From positions 1 to 64,000 of the forward strand of contig JAHBYV010000018.1 in the NCBI GenBank assembly GCA_019635795.1: a stretch of 64,000 bases of DNA. The letters run 5' to 3'. The stretch is from Rhizobiaceae bacterium. Lineage in GTDB: Bacteria; Pseudomonadota; Alphaproteobacteria; Rhizobiales; Rhizobiaceae. How positions within the stretch are numbered: position 1 is the first letter of the stretch; each line of letters starts with the position of its first letter. The notes under the pieces are model-generated. The model saw only the letters and a program-made list of their open reading frames with translations. It made no database searches and was not told the origin of the DNA. Positions 38,001 through 47,179 of the stretch are shown here, in pieces. A program made the translations under genes and the position numbers.

Positions 38001-39350
38001 CTATTGAAAGAAGAAATCGAACAGCAATTTGACGTTCAACAGCGCAATGACGATGGCAATGAACATCGCAATCGCAGTTAGCCAGCGAGGCGCGACCAGT
38101 GCGCCCATTTTTGATCTTGAGGCCGTAAATAGCACCAGAGGGAATACGGCGAAGGATAGCTGAAGCGAGAGCACAACCTGCGTTAAAATTAGCAGATGCG
38201 CCGTGCCCGCATCACCATACCAGATGGTAACCCCGGCAGCCGGTACGATGGCAATGGCGCGGGTAATAAGGCGGCGCAGCCACGGCGCAAGCCGAAGGTT
38301 GAGGAAACCTTCCATGACGATCTGACCGGCGAGTGTTGCCGTAACGGTTGAGTTCAGGCCGCAGCACAGCAGGGCAATGCCGAAGAGCGCAGGGGCAATT
38401 GCGGCTCCAAGGAGTGGCGAAAGTAGCGCGTGAGCCTCACCAAGCTCGACGATTTCAGTATTGCCGGTTGTGTGGAACGCTGCGGCCGCGAGGATCAGTA
38501 TCGAGGCGTTGATCAGCAGCGCAAACATGAGCGCGACGGTCGAATCGATTGTCGCAAATTTCAGCGCCTCATGTTTCTCCGCGTCCGATTTGCCGTATGC
38601 CCGCGTTTGCACAATGCCCGAATGCAGGTACAGATTGTGCGGCATTACGGTGGCGCCGAGAATGCCAAGCGCCAGATACAGCATATTCGGGTTGGTCACG
38701 ATTTCTGTCGTGGGTGCAAATCCACGGATAACATCGCCCCAGTTTGGATCGGCAAGAGCAATTTGCAGGGCGAAGCAAACCGCAATGACGCCGAGCAGAA
38801 CGATAATAAAGGCTTCGACCCATCGAAAGCCGAGCTTTTGCAGATAAAGGATCAGGAATACATCAAGCGCGGTGATGATAACGCCAATCTCAAGCGGTAT
38901 GCCGAACAGGAGATTGAGGCCGATGGCCGTGCCGATGACTTCCGCAATATCGGTGGCGATGATCGCGATTTCTGCCAGTGCCCAAAGCACCATGGATACA
39001 GGCTTTGAATAGGCATCGCGGCAAGCCTGTGCCAAATCTCGACCGGAGCCTATGGCCAGACGCGCGCAAAGCGCCTGCAATATGATTGCCATGATGTTGG
39101 AAACCAGCGCGACAACCAGCAGCGTGTAACCAAACTGTGCGCCGCCGGCGATAGACGTGGCCCAGTTGCCGGGGTCCATGTAGCCCACGGCAACCAGATA
39201 GCCGGGGCCGAAGAACGCCAGAGCGCGCTTCCAGGATGGACCACGCTTTGCGACTTTGATCGTGCCATGAACATCGGACAACGACGCACCCCCGCGAGGC
39301 CGTATCCAGCCACGAGCGTCTCCGCTTTTGGCAATCGAACCGAGATCCAT
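38001..39350 (-). CDS. mntH: Nramp family Mn2+/H+ symporter MntH
   Basis: A 449-residue, eleven-helix importer of Mn2+ (and other divalent cations) driven by the proton gradient, inner membrane. Nramp motifs: metal-site [14 protein letters not shown] in helix 1, MPHNLYLHS in helix 6, and the consensus loop. The start at ATG 39350 ([10 protein letters not shown]) was chosen over the TTG at 39365 because a GGGGAAA site lies 9 bases before it. Two palindromes in the 5' region (39374-39417) look like sites for Mur, the Fur-like manganese regulator that represses mntH in Brucella and rhizobia. Confidence 0.95.
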   Translation of the reverse strand: MDLGSIAKSGDARGWIRPRGGASLSDVHGTIKVAKRGPSWKRALAFFGPGYLVAVGYMDPGNWATSIAGGAQFGYTLLVVALVSNIMAIILQALCARLAIGSGRDLAQACRDAYSKPVSMVLWALAEIAIIATDIAEVIGTAIGLNLLFGIPLEIGVIITALDVFLILYLQKLGFRWVEAFIIVLLGVIAVCFALQIALADPNWGDVIRGFAPTTEIVTNPNMLYLALGILGATVMPHNLYLHSGIVQTRAYGKSDAEKHEALKFATIDSTVALMFALLINASILILAAAAFHTTGNTEIVELGEAHALLSPLLGAAIAPALFGIALLCCGLNSTVTATLAGQIVMEGFLNLRLAPWLRRLITRAIAIVPAAGVTIWYGDAGTAHLLILTQVVLSLQLSFAVFPLVLFTASRSKMGALVAPRWLTAIAMFIAIVIALLNVKLLFDFFFQ

Positions 39351-39373
39351 GAAGCATTTCCCCAATCATGCAA

Positions 39374-39417
39374 TTGCAAATTGTTCGCAACAGTACCTTA
39401 TTGCAAATGATTTGCAA
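39374..39417 (-). promoter_or_regulatory. Two Mur-like boxes before mntH
   Basis: Box 1 (39401-39417) is a perfect palindrome TTGCAAATGATTTGCAA; box 2 (39374-39390) TTGCAAATTGTTCGCAA matches it at 14 of 17 positions. They lie 24-67 bp before the mntH start codon, where repressor binding would block transcription. Mur is the established manganese-responsive Fur-type repressor of mntH/sitABCD in Hyphomicrobiales. Confidence 0.65.
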
Positions 39418-39490
39418 GTGAAAATGGAACTGCGGGCATTAAACTTCGTTATCCGCTGCCGGCGAGAAGGTTTCGGAGCAGGAGGATTGC

Positions 39491-39679
39491 ATGAAAGAAA
39501 CGAGCAAAACGCAGAGCGCCGCGGGAAAAGCGGCGGCTGAAGGGCTGAAACGCAGCGCCAGGAAAGAAGAGCGCAAGGTGGAAGCGCAGAAAGGCTCGCC
39601 GCTGAAAAAGGGCGAGGAAAGATTTGAGGAACGGTCAAAGAGTTCTGACGGAAAGAGCGCAGGCACCAAGCAGCGCTGA
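39491..39679 (+). CDS. Small charged protein of unknown function
   Basis: A 62-residue, highly charged protein (Lys, Glu, Arg, Ser make up most of it) with no hydrophobic core. A strong AGGAGG ribosome binding site lies 6 bases before the ATG, which supports expression. The composition is like small basic or stress-associated proteins. No family was recognised. It sits between mntH (divergent) and the zinc metalloprotease gene (same strand, 94 bp downstream). Confidence 0.6.
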   Translation: MKETSKTQSAAGKAAAEGLKRSARKEERKVEAQKGSPLKKGEERFEERSKSSDGKSAGTKQR

Positions 39680-39773
39680 CAGGCGTAGAATATTTGTGAC
39701 TTCAACTTTGGATTGAGATAACACAAGCTCCTGAAGGGACTTGTGGAACGCCGCATTTAAAGAGGGATTGCCA

Positions 39774-40682
39774 ATGCGCTGGAGAGGCCGTCGCCAGAGC
39801 GACAATATTGAGGATGTGCGTGGTCAAGGGGGCGGGTTTGGTTTCCCCGGTGGCGGCGGTCGTGTTCGTATTCCAATTGGCGGGCGCGCCGGCGGTGGCG
39901 GTCTGTCAGGCATTATAATTCTGGTGGTTCTGTTTTTTGCCCTGCGGGCATGTGGCATTGATCCGATGCAAATCCTGACCGGGGATGGCGGATCGCTTGT
40001 GCCCAATACCCAAATAACCGAAGACCAGCAAAGCCCCGGCGCTTCAGATGAGATGAAGCAATTTGTGTCTACAGTGCTGGCTGAGACCGAAGACACATGG
40101 AAGGGCATTTTCGAGGCTGAAGGGGCAAGCTATTCCAATCCGAGGCTGGTCATGTTCAGCGGGCAGGTTCGCTCGGCGTGCGGATTTGCTTCGGCTGCCT
40201 CAGGGCCGTTTTATTGTCCGAACGACCAGAAGATCTATCTCGATACGTCCTTCTTCAATCAGCTTTCGCAGAAGTTTGGAGCATCTGGCGATTTCGCACA
40301 GGCATATGTAATCGCGCATGAGGTGGGCCACCATGTGCAGAACCTTATTGGCGTGCTGCCAAAATTCAACGAGATGCGCCAGCGTATGAGCGAGACAGAA
40401 TCCAACCAGATGTCTGTTCGCGTTGAATTGCAGGCCGATTGCTTTGCTGGCGTTTGGGCGCACTACACGGCGCAGAAGGGCCTGCTGGAGCAGGGCGACC
40501 CGGAAGAAGCTCTCAACGCCGCCCGCCAGATCGGCGATGATACGCTGCAAAAGCGTATGCAGGGCTATGTCGTGCCCGAAAGCTTCAACCACGGCACTTC
40601 GCAGCAGCGGCAGACATGGTTTGCCCGCGGCTTCAAAAGCGGCAAGCTTTCAGACTGCGATACCTTTAGCGGTCCGGTTTGA
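39774..40682 (+). CDS. Neutral zinc metallopeptidase (YpfJ family)
   Basis: A 302-residue protein with a glycine-rich N-terminus, one transmembrane helix (about 46-59) and a periplasmic domain carrying the zinc motif HEVGHH (182-187) in AYVIAHEVGHHVQN, with the conserved ELQADCFAG downstream providing a likely third ligand. The family (YpfJ, putative neutral zinc metallopeptidase) is widespread and uncharacterised. The start at 39774 is chosen over the longer frame since RBS AGAGGG and family N-terminus agree. Confidence 0.85.
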   Translation: MRWRGRRQSDNIEDVRGQGGGFGFPGGGGRVRIPIGGRAGGGGLSGIIILVVLFFALRACGIDPMQILTGDGGSLVPNTQITEDQQSPGASDEMKQFVSTVLAETEDTWKGIFEAEGASYSNPRLVMFSGQVRSACGFASAASGPFYCPNDQKIYLDTSFFNQLSQKFGASGDFAQAYVIAHEVGHHVQNLIGVLPKFNEMRQRMSETESNQMSVRVELQADCFAGVWAHYTAQKGLLEQGDPEEALNAARQIGDDTLQKRMQGYVVPESFNHGTSQQRQTWFARGFKSGKLSDCDTFSGPV

Positions 40683-40715
40683 ACTATCGGGAATGAGCCT
40701 GCTGGCTGGACGGGG

Positions 40716-41924
40716 TCAGGCCCGCTCAGCCAGCGCTGGTTCGCCCTTGCGTTCCTTGATAAGGTTCACGAAGCGACGGAACAGATAATGCGAATCCTGC
40801 GGCCCAGGCGATGCTTCAGGGTGATGCTGCACTGAAAATACTGGCTTGCCAGTCAGCGCCAACCCGCAATTTGATCCATCGAAGAGCGAAATGTGAGTCT
40901 CTTCAACGCCTTCCGGCAAAGACTTCGAATCTACCGCAAAGCCGTGATTCATTGATACGATCTCCACCTTGCCGGTGGTGTGGTCCTTCACCGGGTGGTT
41001 TGCACCGTGGTGGCCCTGATGCATTTTCTCTGTTTTGCCGCCAAGCGCGAGCGCGAGCATCTGGTGTCCGAGACAAATACCGAAGATCGGCAATTCCGTC
41101 TTGAGCAGCTTCTGGATTTCGGGGACAGCATATTCGCCGGTTGCTTCCGGGTCTCCGGGTCCGTTTGACAGGAAAACCCCATCCGGCTGCATGGCAAGAA
41201 TATCTTCAGCCGGTGTTTTGGCTGGAACGACCGTCACTTTTGCACCCAGGCCGGATAGAAGGCGAAGAATATTGCGCTTCACACCATAATCCACTGCCAC
41301 GACATGCATGGTTGGCGCGCTTTGCTCGCCATAGCCTTCACCCCAGACCCACGGCGTCTCGCTCCATGTGGATGTCTGGCCGGAGGTGACTTCCTTTGCG
41401 AGGTCAAGCCCGACCAGGCCGGACCAGGCAGCGGCCTTGCGCTTCAAATCCTCGATATCAAAAATGCCGTCGGGCGAATGCGCAATTGCCGCGTTTGGCG
41501 CGCCATTGCGACGAATGGCTGCTGTCAGCGCGCGCGTATCGACGCCGCTCAGGCCAATTATGCCGCGCCGCTTCAGCCACTGGTCAAAGTGCATGTGCGA
41601 TCGGTAGCTTGACGGATCGGTGATTGCCGCCTTGAAAACCGCGCCTACAGCGCCAGCTCGTGCGGCAGGATGCAAGTCTTCAATATCTTCTTCGTTCGTG
41701 CCGACATTTCCGATGTGTGGAAACGTGAAGGTCACAATCTGCCCTGCGTAAGAGGGGTCAGTCAGAATCTCTTCATAGCCGGTCAGTGCCGTATTGAAGC
41801 AAACTTCGGCAACGGTCGTGCCAGTAGCGCCGAGGCCGCGCCCTTCAATTACCGTGCCATCGGCAAGCACCAGAAGCGCGGTCGGCTTTTCAATTGTCCA
41901 GGGGGCTGTGGCCATAACATTCAA
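40716..41924 (-). CDS. carA: Carbamoyl-phosphate synthase small subunit (glutaminase)
   Basis: CarA hydrolyses glutamine and passes ammonia to CarB. The 402-residue protein has the CPSase small-chain domain (about 15-150, GYEEILTDPSYAGQIVTFTFP) and a class I glutamine amidotransferase domain with nucleophile GICLGHQ near residue 290 and the catalytic His/Glu in SVQHHPEASPGPQ. The gene is on the same strand as carB but separated from it by about 3.3 kb (mntH, the metallopeptidase and others), as also seen in other Alphaproteobacteria. Confidence 0.97.
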   Translation of the reverse strand: MNVMATAPWTIEKPTALLVLADGTVIEGRGLGATGTTVAEVCFNTALTGYEEILTDPSYAGQIVTFTFPHIGNVGTNEEDIEDLHPAARAGAVGAVFKAAITDPSSYRSHMHFDQWLKRRGIIGLSGVDTRALTAAIRRNGAPNAAIAHSPDGIFDIEDLKRKAAAWSGLVGLDLAKEVTSGQTSTWSETPWVWGEGYGEQSAPTMHVVAVDYGVKRNILRLLSGLGAKVTVVPAKTPAEDILAMQPDGVFLSNGPGDPEATGEYAVPEIQKLLKTELPIFGICLGHQMLALALGGKTEKMHQGHHGANHPVKDHTTGKVEIVSMNHGFAVDSKSLPEGVEETHISLFDGSNCGLALTGKPVFSVQHHPEASPGPQDSHYLFRRFVNLIKERKGEPALAERA

Positions 41925-42192
41925 TCCCGTTCCTGCAGGGGCATCACTTGCAAGCGCACCTAACGCGCGCCATATGAGGCAACGAGAATCGTCTGGACGT
42001 TTGTCCAGGCGCGACGTTGCTCAATTCCCGCAAGGCGCGGAAAATAGGTCAAGGGCGGTTGCCGGTCAATTGCTGGCAGGTGCCTTTCCTCGATTTATTT
42101 TCTTTAATGAAAACAATTGTTTGGGAATGCGTTTCCATTGCCTTGGGTAATGTGGGCAGCTATGATTGGAAAAGTTGACAGGAGTTTTTACC

Positions 42193-42642
42193 ATGCGCGA
42201 CCAGATCGCCGAGGCGCTCAAGGCCGCCCTCAAGACGCAGGACAAGCGCCGCACAGGCACGCTGCGGCTCATTCAGGCTGCTATACAGGATCGTGATATC
42301 GCCCATCGCGGCGCAGGCAAGGATCCAGTCAGCGACGAGGAAATATTGCAGATCCTGAGCAAGATGGTGAAGCAGCGCGAAGAATCGGCAAAAGCTTTCG
42401 AGGATGGCGGACGCGCGGAGCTTGCCGCTCAGGAGCGCGATGAAATTTTGATCATTCGCGATTTTATGCCGAAGCAGATGGGGGATGATGCAGTTCAGCA
42501 CGCTTGCCGGCAGGTGATCGAACAAATCGGCGCCGATGGCTTGCGCGACATGGGCAAGTGCATGGCCGTGCTTCGCGAAAAATATCCCGGCCAGATGGAT
42601 TTCGGAAAGGCCAGCGGCCTTGTGAAAGACATGCTCAAATGA
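42193..42642 (+). CDS. GatB/YqeY domain protein
   Basis: A 149-residue single-domain protein related to the C-terminal YqeY domain of the tRNA amidotransferase subunit GatB: MRDQIAEALKAALKTQD, the conserved TLRLIQAAI and DMGKCMAVLREKYPGQMDFG. The start at 42193 follows AGGAG. It may act in tRNA-dependent amidation or RNA binding, role not proven. Its position between carA (divergent) and dnaG is typical of Hyphomicrobiales. A hairpin terminator-like structure follows (42649-42674). Confidence 0.88.
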   Translation: MRDQIAEALKAALKTQDKRRTGTLRLIQAAIQDRDIAHRGAGKDPVSDEEILQILSKMVKQREESAKAFEDGGRAELAAQERDEILIIRDFMPKQMGDDAVQHACRQVIEQIGADGLRDMGKCMAVLREKYPGQMDFGKASGLVKDMLK

Positions 42643-42648
42643 ATTGAA

Positions 42649-42674
42649 GGGCGGCGGTTCCCCACCGCTGCCCT
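42649..42674. terminator. Hairpin between convergent GatB/YqeY and Na/Pi genes
   Basis: GGGCGGCGG-N7-CCGCTGCCC with one mismatch, followed by TCTTTGC on the plus strand. It could terminate both convergent genes. Confidence 0.5.
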
Positions 42675-42686
42675 CTTTGCTTCGGT

Positions 42687-44348
42687 TCAGCCAGTCTTGA
42701 GGCGTGAGCCGCCCAGCATTCCGAGTTCTTCAAGAACCGGATAGGCCATCGAGGCGAGAAGCGAATTTATCTGTTTAAGATCGTTGATCGTATCCAGATG
42801 GATGGTGCTGGTATCGACGCTTTTTACAGTGCCTTCGCGCAGCCGTTTGAAGTGGCTGGTGTTGGCTTCCTTTTCGAGATCGCGCAGACGGTCCTTCTCC
42901 AGTACCAGCTGGCGCGCAGATTGTGCATCTCGCGAAACAAGGATGTTGAAGCCCAGGCGGGCGTTCGCCAGAACCGCAGCGTGAAAATCGCGTAGCTCTT
43001 TCCAGCCCTGTTCCGTAAATTCGAGGCCGCGATCTGCCTTTTTGCGCACATGTACCAGCATGTTGCGCACGATAATATCGCCCACCTGTTCCAGCTTCAC
43101 ACATGCGCCAAGCAGTTCTTCACAGCGAAACATTTCGTCTTGCGAAAGATTGCGCTTCATCAATTTCGCCAGATACAGCTTTATGGCCTGATGCTTGCGG
43201 TCAACGCGGTCATCCAGCGCTGCCAGCGCATTTATGGCGTTTTCATCGGGCTTTTCATACAGTTCAAAAATCCGCTGGAGCATGATCTCGACCAGTTCGC
43301 ACAGGCGCACCACTTCGCGCGTGGCATTGCCAAGCGCCTGCATCGGCGTATCCAGTGCGCCTTCGTTCAACACGCTGAGTTCAACGACGTCCGGGTCGTC
43401 TGCACCGCCCCTTACGCCTGCAGTCGCAATACGTTCGGCCAGTTTGTAAACGAGCGGGCCGACAATCATGCCCACGATCGCGAGTGCTACGTTGAAAAGA
43501 ATGTGCCAGTTCAGCATTGCCGCTGTCGGCGTTTGCCCAAGGCGTTCGAACGGCAGGTCAATCAGCAGGATTGCAATGAGGCCCACCAAAGCTCCGAAGC
43601 CCCGCATTATGAGGTTTCCAACAGGCACGATGCGAGAGCGAGGGGGAGAGGCGCGTGACAGCATGACCGCGATCACCCCACCGCCGATGTTTGCGCCCAG
43701 AACCAGAACAACGCCAAGATCAAGCGGGATGAGCCCGCGCTGCGCCAGTGCAGCAAACAGGAGCACGGCGGCAACGCTGGAGTGAAACAGCCATGTCATT
43801 ATCGCCGCAACGATGAACGCGGTGACCGGGTCGCCCGCGAGATACTGGACGATGACCGGAAGCAATGCGCTGTCGCGCAAAGGTTCGGATGCGTCACCAA
43901 TCAGTTTCAAGGACAGGATCAGCAGGCCAATGCCTATCAGGATACGACCTATCTGAAGGGGCTTGGTTTTATCAGTCGCCATGAAAAGCGCTGTGCCCGC
44001 AACCAGACAAAGGGGCGACAGGAAGCTGAGATTGAAGCTCAGCAACTTTGCAATCAGGGCAGAGCCAACATCCGCGCCTAGCGCAGCCAGCAAGCCGGAT
44101 GTGCCGCCAACAATTCCCGAGCCAACAAAAGCACCCACGATCAAGGCGACAGCAGTGGCGCTTTGCAGACATATGGCCAGCACGCCGCCCGCGCCAACGG
44201 CGAGGAGCGGATTCTTCAAAACCCCGCGAAGGCGGTGCCGCAGCAAGTCTCCATAAGCGCGCTCGACCCCGGTGCGGACCATGCGGGTGGCATAAAGCAG
44301 AAGCGCAACAGCGCCAGCGAGGTGAAGAAGAACAATCGAACCGCTCAT
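42687..44348 (-). CDS. Na/Pi cotransporter family protein with PhoU-like domain
   Basis: A 553-residue protein with an N-terminal NptA/NaPi-II type transporter part (about eight helices, 1-340; duplicated QSATAVALIVGAF and FHSSVAAVLLFAALA motifs carrying the QSS/HSS-type sodium-phosphate signature) and a C-terminal PhoU-like helical domain (about 370-530). The start at 44348 (MSGSIVLLHL) follows GGAGAGG. Likely phosphate uptake, or export, coupled to Na+ at the inner membrane. Confidence 0.88.
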   Translation of the reverse strand: MSGSIVLLHLAGAVALLLYATRMVRTGVERAYGDLLRHRLRGVLKNPLLAVGAGGVLAICLQSATAVALIVGAFVGSGIVGGTSGLLAALGADVGSALIAKLLSFNLSFLSPLCLVAGTALFMATDKTKPLQIGRILIGIGLLILSLKLIGDASEPLRDSALLPVIVQYLAGDPVTAFIVAAIMTWLFHSSVAAVLLFAALAQRGLIPLDLGVVLVLGANIGGGVIAVMLSRASPPRSRIVPVGNLIMRGFGALVGLIAILLIDLPFERLGQTPTAAMLNWHILFNVALAIVGMIVGPLVYKLAERIATAGVRGGADDPDVVELSVLNEGALDTPMQALGNATREVVRLCELVEIMLQRIFELYEKPDENAINALAALDDRVDRKHQAIKLYLAKLMKRNLSQDEMFRCEELLGACVKLEQVGDIIVRNMLVHVRKKADRGLEFTEQGWKELRDFHAAVLANARLGFNILVSRDAQSARQLVLEKDRLRDLEKEANTSHFKRLREGTVKSVDTSTIHLDTINDLKQINSLLASMAYPVLEELGMLGGSRLKTG

Positions 44349-44640
44349 GCCAGCCTCTCCGGTCCGGCGCTGAGCTGCATGGTAGTCGCCCGCAATTTCG
44401 CGAATATTGACATGGTTCGAATCATTCTTCCGATAGGAATAGCATTTAGCCGGATAATGTTCCAATCAGGTTAAAGCATGAATTGGGAGTAACCTTCGTA
44501 TCATTGATTTGTCTCGGTGGCGATCTCTTCAAAAGTCGCGGTAACGTCTCGTTTTAGTTACATTTTTGTAATGCTGGTGTTCAGTTTCGGTTCATGCGGC
44601 GGGTCTTATTTCGTTGGGTGTCAACAACGAGGAGACACAC

Positions 44641-45024
44641 ATGAAGCGCTATTTTATTGCTGCTCTGGCAGCCACCATCTTTGCCATGCCCGTAGCTGCG
44701 CAGGCGCACCCCGTTCAGGCTGCACCAGCGATGGAATATGTGAAGTCGAAACACAGGGGGCCTGTCGTTGAGAAAAAGGTGGAGCGCAAAGTCATTCGCA
44801 AAGACCGGATGGGCCACAAGTTTGAGCGCAAGCATGTGGTGACCAAACGGTGGATGGCGGGCAAACGCGTTCCTCACTGGCAGCGCAAGCATGTCGTTCG
44901 CGACTATCGGCATCACGGATTGCGCCGTCCGGCGCCGGGACAGCATTGGGTCAAGGTCGATAATGACTACCTGCTCATTGCGACTGCGTCCGGCATAATA
45001 GCTAGCATCATCGCCGCGCATTAA
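44641..45024 (+). CDS. RcnB-like exported basic protein
   Basis: A 127-residue protein with signal peptide (MKRYFIAALAATIFAMPVAAQA) and a very basic, His/Lys-rich mature region (RKVIRKDRMGHKFERKH) ending in APGQHWVKVDNDYLLIATASGIIASIIAAH, the W-V-x-V-D-x-D-x-L-L-I-A pattern of RcnB proteins. RcnB of E. coli modulates Ni/Co efflux; the larger family is diverse and the role here is inferred from similarity only. Clear GGAGA ribosome binding site 6 bases before ATG. Confidence 0.78.
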   Translation: MKRYFIAALAATIFAMPVAAQAHPVQAAPAMEYVKSKHRGPVVEKKVERKVIRKDRMGHKFERKHVVTKRWMAGKRVPHWQRKHVVRDYRHHGLRRPAPGQHWVKVDNDYLLIATASGIIASIIAAH

Positions 45025-45084
45025 ATTTTTATTTGAAGCGAGTATTGCTTGGCGTGGCGGTGGCGAAGAGTCTAAACAGGACAT

Positions 45085-47004
45085 ATGCGCTTTCCGCCCG
45101 CCTTCCTTGATGAGATACGTGACCGCGTACCGATCTCCTCGGTAATCGGTACGCGCGTGACATGGGACAGGCGCAAAACGAATGCCGGGCGCGGAGACTG
45201 GTGGGCGTGTTGCCCGTTTCATGGCGAGAAGTCGCCCAGTTTTCACTGCGAGGACAAAAAGGGTCGCTATCACTGTTTCGGGTGTGGCGTTTCGGGCGAC
45301 CACTTCAGATTCCTGACTGAACTGGATGGCCTGAGCTTTCCTGAAGCGGTCGAAAAAGTTGCCGAGATGGCGGGTGTGCCAATGCCTGCCCGCGACGTCC
45401 AGGAAGAGCGGCGGGCGCGTGAGCGGGCAAGCCTGCACGATGTGATGGAGCTGGCGACCACGTTCTTCGAAGATAAGTTGCAATCAGCGGAAGGGGCGCG
45501 AGCACGCGCTTATTTACGCGAACGCGGGTTGCAGCCAGCCACGCAAAAAGCCTTCAGGCTAGGATTTGCCCCTGACAGCCGCAATGCGCTGAAGGAATTT
45601 CTGGCCGCGCGGGGTGTGGACAAAGACCAGATCGAAGCTTGCGGCCTTGTGCGACACGGTGACGACATTCCGGTCTCTTATGACTATTTCCGCGACCGGA
45701 TCATGTTTCCGATTCCGGACTCCCGAGGCCGGATTATCGCATTTGGCGGGCGCGCCATGTCGTCCGACGCTCTGGCGAAATATATGAATTCGCCCGAAAC
45801 CGAGCTGTTTCATAAAGGCAATGTTCTCTACAACTATGCTCGCGCGCGAAAGGCGCTGCAAAAAGGCGGATCAGTCATCCAGGTTGAAGGTTACATGGAT
45901 GTTATCGCCCTTGCACAGGCCGGGTTTGAAAATGCTGTTGCTCCGCTCGGGACGGCTCTGACTGAAAATCAGCTTGAACTTTTGTGGCGCATGTCGCCGG
46001 AGCCGATCTTGTGCTTCGATGGGGACAAGGCCGGGCTTAAGGCCGCCTGGCGCGCCGCAGACCTTGCGCTTCCCGTCATCCAGCCGGGGCGTTCAGTGCG
46101 GTTCGCGCTGATGCCGGAAGGGCAGGACCCGGACGATCTGGTCAAAGCAGAGGGTGCAGCGGGGTTCCGCAAGATTCTCGATGAGGCGAGGCCGCTGGCC
46201 GATTTGCTGTGGCTTCGCGAAACATCAGGCGGCGTGTTTGACACGCCCGAACGGCGCGCGGAACTGGAAAAAACGCTTCGTGAAATTAGCGGACGAATAC
46301 GTGATGAAAGCGTCCGGTTTCACTATCAGCAGGAAATGCGTGAGCGTGTACAAGCCTTCTTCGGATCAGCGCGCACGGAAAAGCGGCGAGGCGAACGCGG
46401 CGGATCTACAGGATGGAAAGGGCCGGGCGGCGTCACGCAGGCTGGACGGCTTGCCGTGTCAGAAAGTCTTGCGCGCAGCGCCTTGGTGAAGCGTTCAGGT
46501 GGCGTGATGCCATTGCGCGAGGCTGTGCTGGTGGTCACGCTGGTAAATCACCCGATGCTTGCAGAAGAATTTTTTGATGATGTGGAGCGGCTTGAACTGA
46601 CCCACAAGGATTTGCGGCAAATGCGTTCCGTTTTGATCGACGTTCTGGCGCATCAGGCGGCGCATGACCGGGCTGCGGTTCTGGCGGCGATCGAGACGGC
46701 CGGGCTCGCTCCTGTTTGGGAGCGCGCCTTTGAGCATGTGCGCCGGGCCGGGCATTGGCCCGCTCTGGAGACTGCAGCAATCGACGACGCACGGCAGGCG
46801 TTCCTGCAAGGGCTGCAGCTTTTTGTCAGCGAGCGAACGCTGCAAGCTGAGTTGAAAGAGGCGGAGGCGGCGCTTGCGAGTGAACCGACCGAAGAAAACT
46901 ATCGCCATCTCGTTGAGGTGCAGGCGCAGTTTCGTGATTTGCAGGCCGCCGAGGCGCTGATCGAAGGCTTTGGTGTCCTGTCCGGCAGGGGTGGACGTAG
47001 CTGA
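45085..47004 (+). CDS. dnaG: DNA primase
   Basis: Primase synthesises RNA primers for replication. The 639-residue protein has an N-terminal zinc ribbon with CPFH (43-46) and CFGC (64-67), the TOPRIM catalytic core (about 250-370, VEGYMDVIALAQAG and CFDGDKAG) and a C-terminal helicase-binding domain. The family order GatB/YqeY-dnaG-rpoD is the expected one, but in this genome an extra large gene separates dnaG from rpoD. Confidence 0.97.
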   Translation: MRFPPAFLDEIRDRVPISSVIGTRVTWDRRKTNAGRGDWWACCPFHGEKSPSFHCEDKKGRYHCFGCGVSGDHFRFLTELDGLSFPEAVEKVAEMAGVPMPARDVQEERRARERASLHDVMELATTFFEDKLQSAEGARARAYLRERGLQPATQKAFRLGFAPDSRNALKEFLAARGVDKDQIEACGLVRHGDDIPVSYDYFRDRIMFPIPDSRGRIIAFGGRAMSSDALAKYMNSPETELFHKGNVLYNYARARKALQKGGSVIQVEGYMDVIALAQAGFENAVAPLGTALTENQLELLWRMSPEPILCFDGDKAGLKAAWRAADLALPVIQPGRSVRFALMPEGQDPDDLVKAEGAAGFRKILDEARPLADLLWLRETSGGVFDTPERRAELEKTLREISGRIRDESVRFHYQQEMRERVQAFFGSARTEKRRGERGGSTGWKGPGGVTQAGRLAVSESLARSALVKRSGGVMPLREAVLVVTLVNHPMLAEEFFDDVERLELTHKDLRQMRSVLIDVLAHQAAHDRAAVLAAIETAGLAPVWERAFEHVRRAGHWPALETAAIDDARQAFLQGLQLFVSERTLQAELKEAEAALASEPTEENYRHLVEVQAQFRDLQAAEALIEGFGVLSGRGGRS

Positions 47005-47179
47005 CCTGATTGGTTCAACGTGTTTGCCGTTCTTATTTGTGGGTAGGGAACCCGCATACCTCCAGAAATCTGTTGTAACTAAATAAATATAGTCTAATAT
47101 ATCCTGATTGGATCAGTTTTTGATCTGTGGCGCAGCCATTCTTGGCTGGGCGGTCTGATGGCTGGGGTTTTAGGGTATT

